Part shown: positions 13,942-13,972 of the stretch, in pieces | Position numbering within the stretch: the first letter of the stretch is position 1 | Layout: the number at the start of each line of letters is the position of its first letter | Origin: Lachnospiraceae bacterium | GTDB lineage: Bacteria; Bacillota; Clostridia; Lachnospirales; Lachnospiraceae | Direction: 5' to 3' | DNA length: 13,972 nucleotides | Assembly (NCBI GenBank): GCA_021205045.1 | Contig: JAJPYH010000298.1 | Span: 1-13,972, forward strand | Notes under the pieces: model-generated | Databases searched by the model: none | Seen by the model: the letters and a program-made list of their open reading frames with translations, nothing else | Told to the model about the DNA's origin: nothing | Translations under genes and position numbers: made by a program

Positions 13942-13972
13942 TTGCTGTCAAGCATTTTTGAAAATGTCCCGA
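13942..13972 (+). other. Possible start of a next gene, cut by the window end
   Basis: A TTG at 13942 opens a reading frame (LLSSIFENVP) that stays open to the window end, with GAGGG 7 nt upstream. Only ten codons are visible, so no product can be named. The same bases also contain a loose GGGA/TCCC inverted pair (from 13932) that could belong to a structure extending beyond the window. Confidence 0.2.

Overview
The window looks like chromosomal backbone of a gut-type Clostridium relative, most likely a Lachnospiraceae member. The grounds are gene content (DnaD and a DnaI/DnaC-type loader, spoVG, paired glgC/glgD), the gene order murC-dnaD-dnaC-prs facing glgC-glgD-spoVG, strong AGGAGG-type ribosome sites and moderately high GC genes. 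This placement is inferred from gene content; no database was searched. I see no mobile element, CRISPR array, tRNA or rRNA.

Layout. 1-274: a vegetative-type promoter followed by a roughly 218-nt leader of repeated, highly foldable RNA modules. 275-5609 (+): aspS, gatC, gatA, gatB. This is a complete aspartyl-tRNA synthetase plus amidotransferase set. The synthetase carries a His (H34) at a position associated with relaxed tRNA(Asn) recognition, so the cluster can plausibly make Asn-tRNA(Asn) (and Gln-tRNA(Gln)) by transamidation. 5610-5867: convergent intergenic region with a perfect 14-bp stem terminator. 10644-5868 (-): murC, dnaD, dnaC-like helicase loader, and a divergent 395-aa ribose-phosphate pyrophosphokinase-like gene. 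A cluster of four DnaA-box-like sites lies in the short murC-dnaD gap, just upstream of a candidate dnaD promoter. 10645-11209: divergent control region with a good murC promoter on the minus strand and a good glgC promoter on the plus strand, separated by hairpins and an AT-rich stretch. 11210-13900 (+): glgC, glgD, spoVG, closely packed and probably one transcript. The last 72 bases hold no certain gene.

How the genes work together. The left cluster supplies charged tRNA. The minus-strand cluster joins peptidoglycan precursor synthesis, replication restart/initiation loading and PRPP metabolism, with DnaA as a plausible sensor. The right cluster makes ADP-glucose for glycogen, and its message also appears to carry the RNA/DNA-binding regulator SpoVG.

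Most protein-coding genes are ordinary. The most interesting signals are non-coding: the modular aspS leader, a 23-nt imperfect inverted repeat between aspS and gatC with two competing folds, the DnaA-box cluster before dnaD, and the folded glgC leader.
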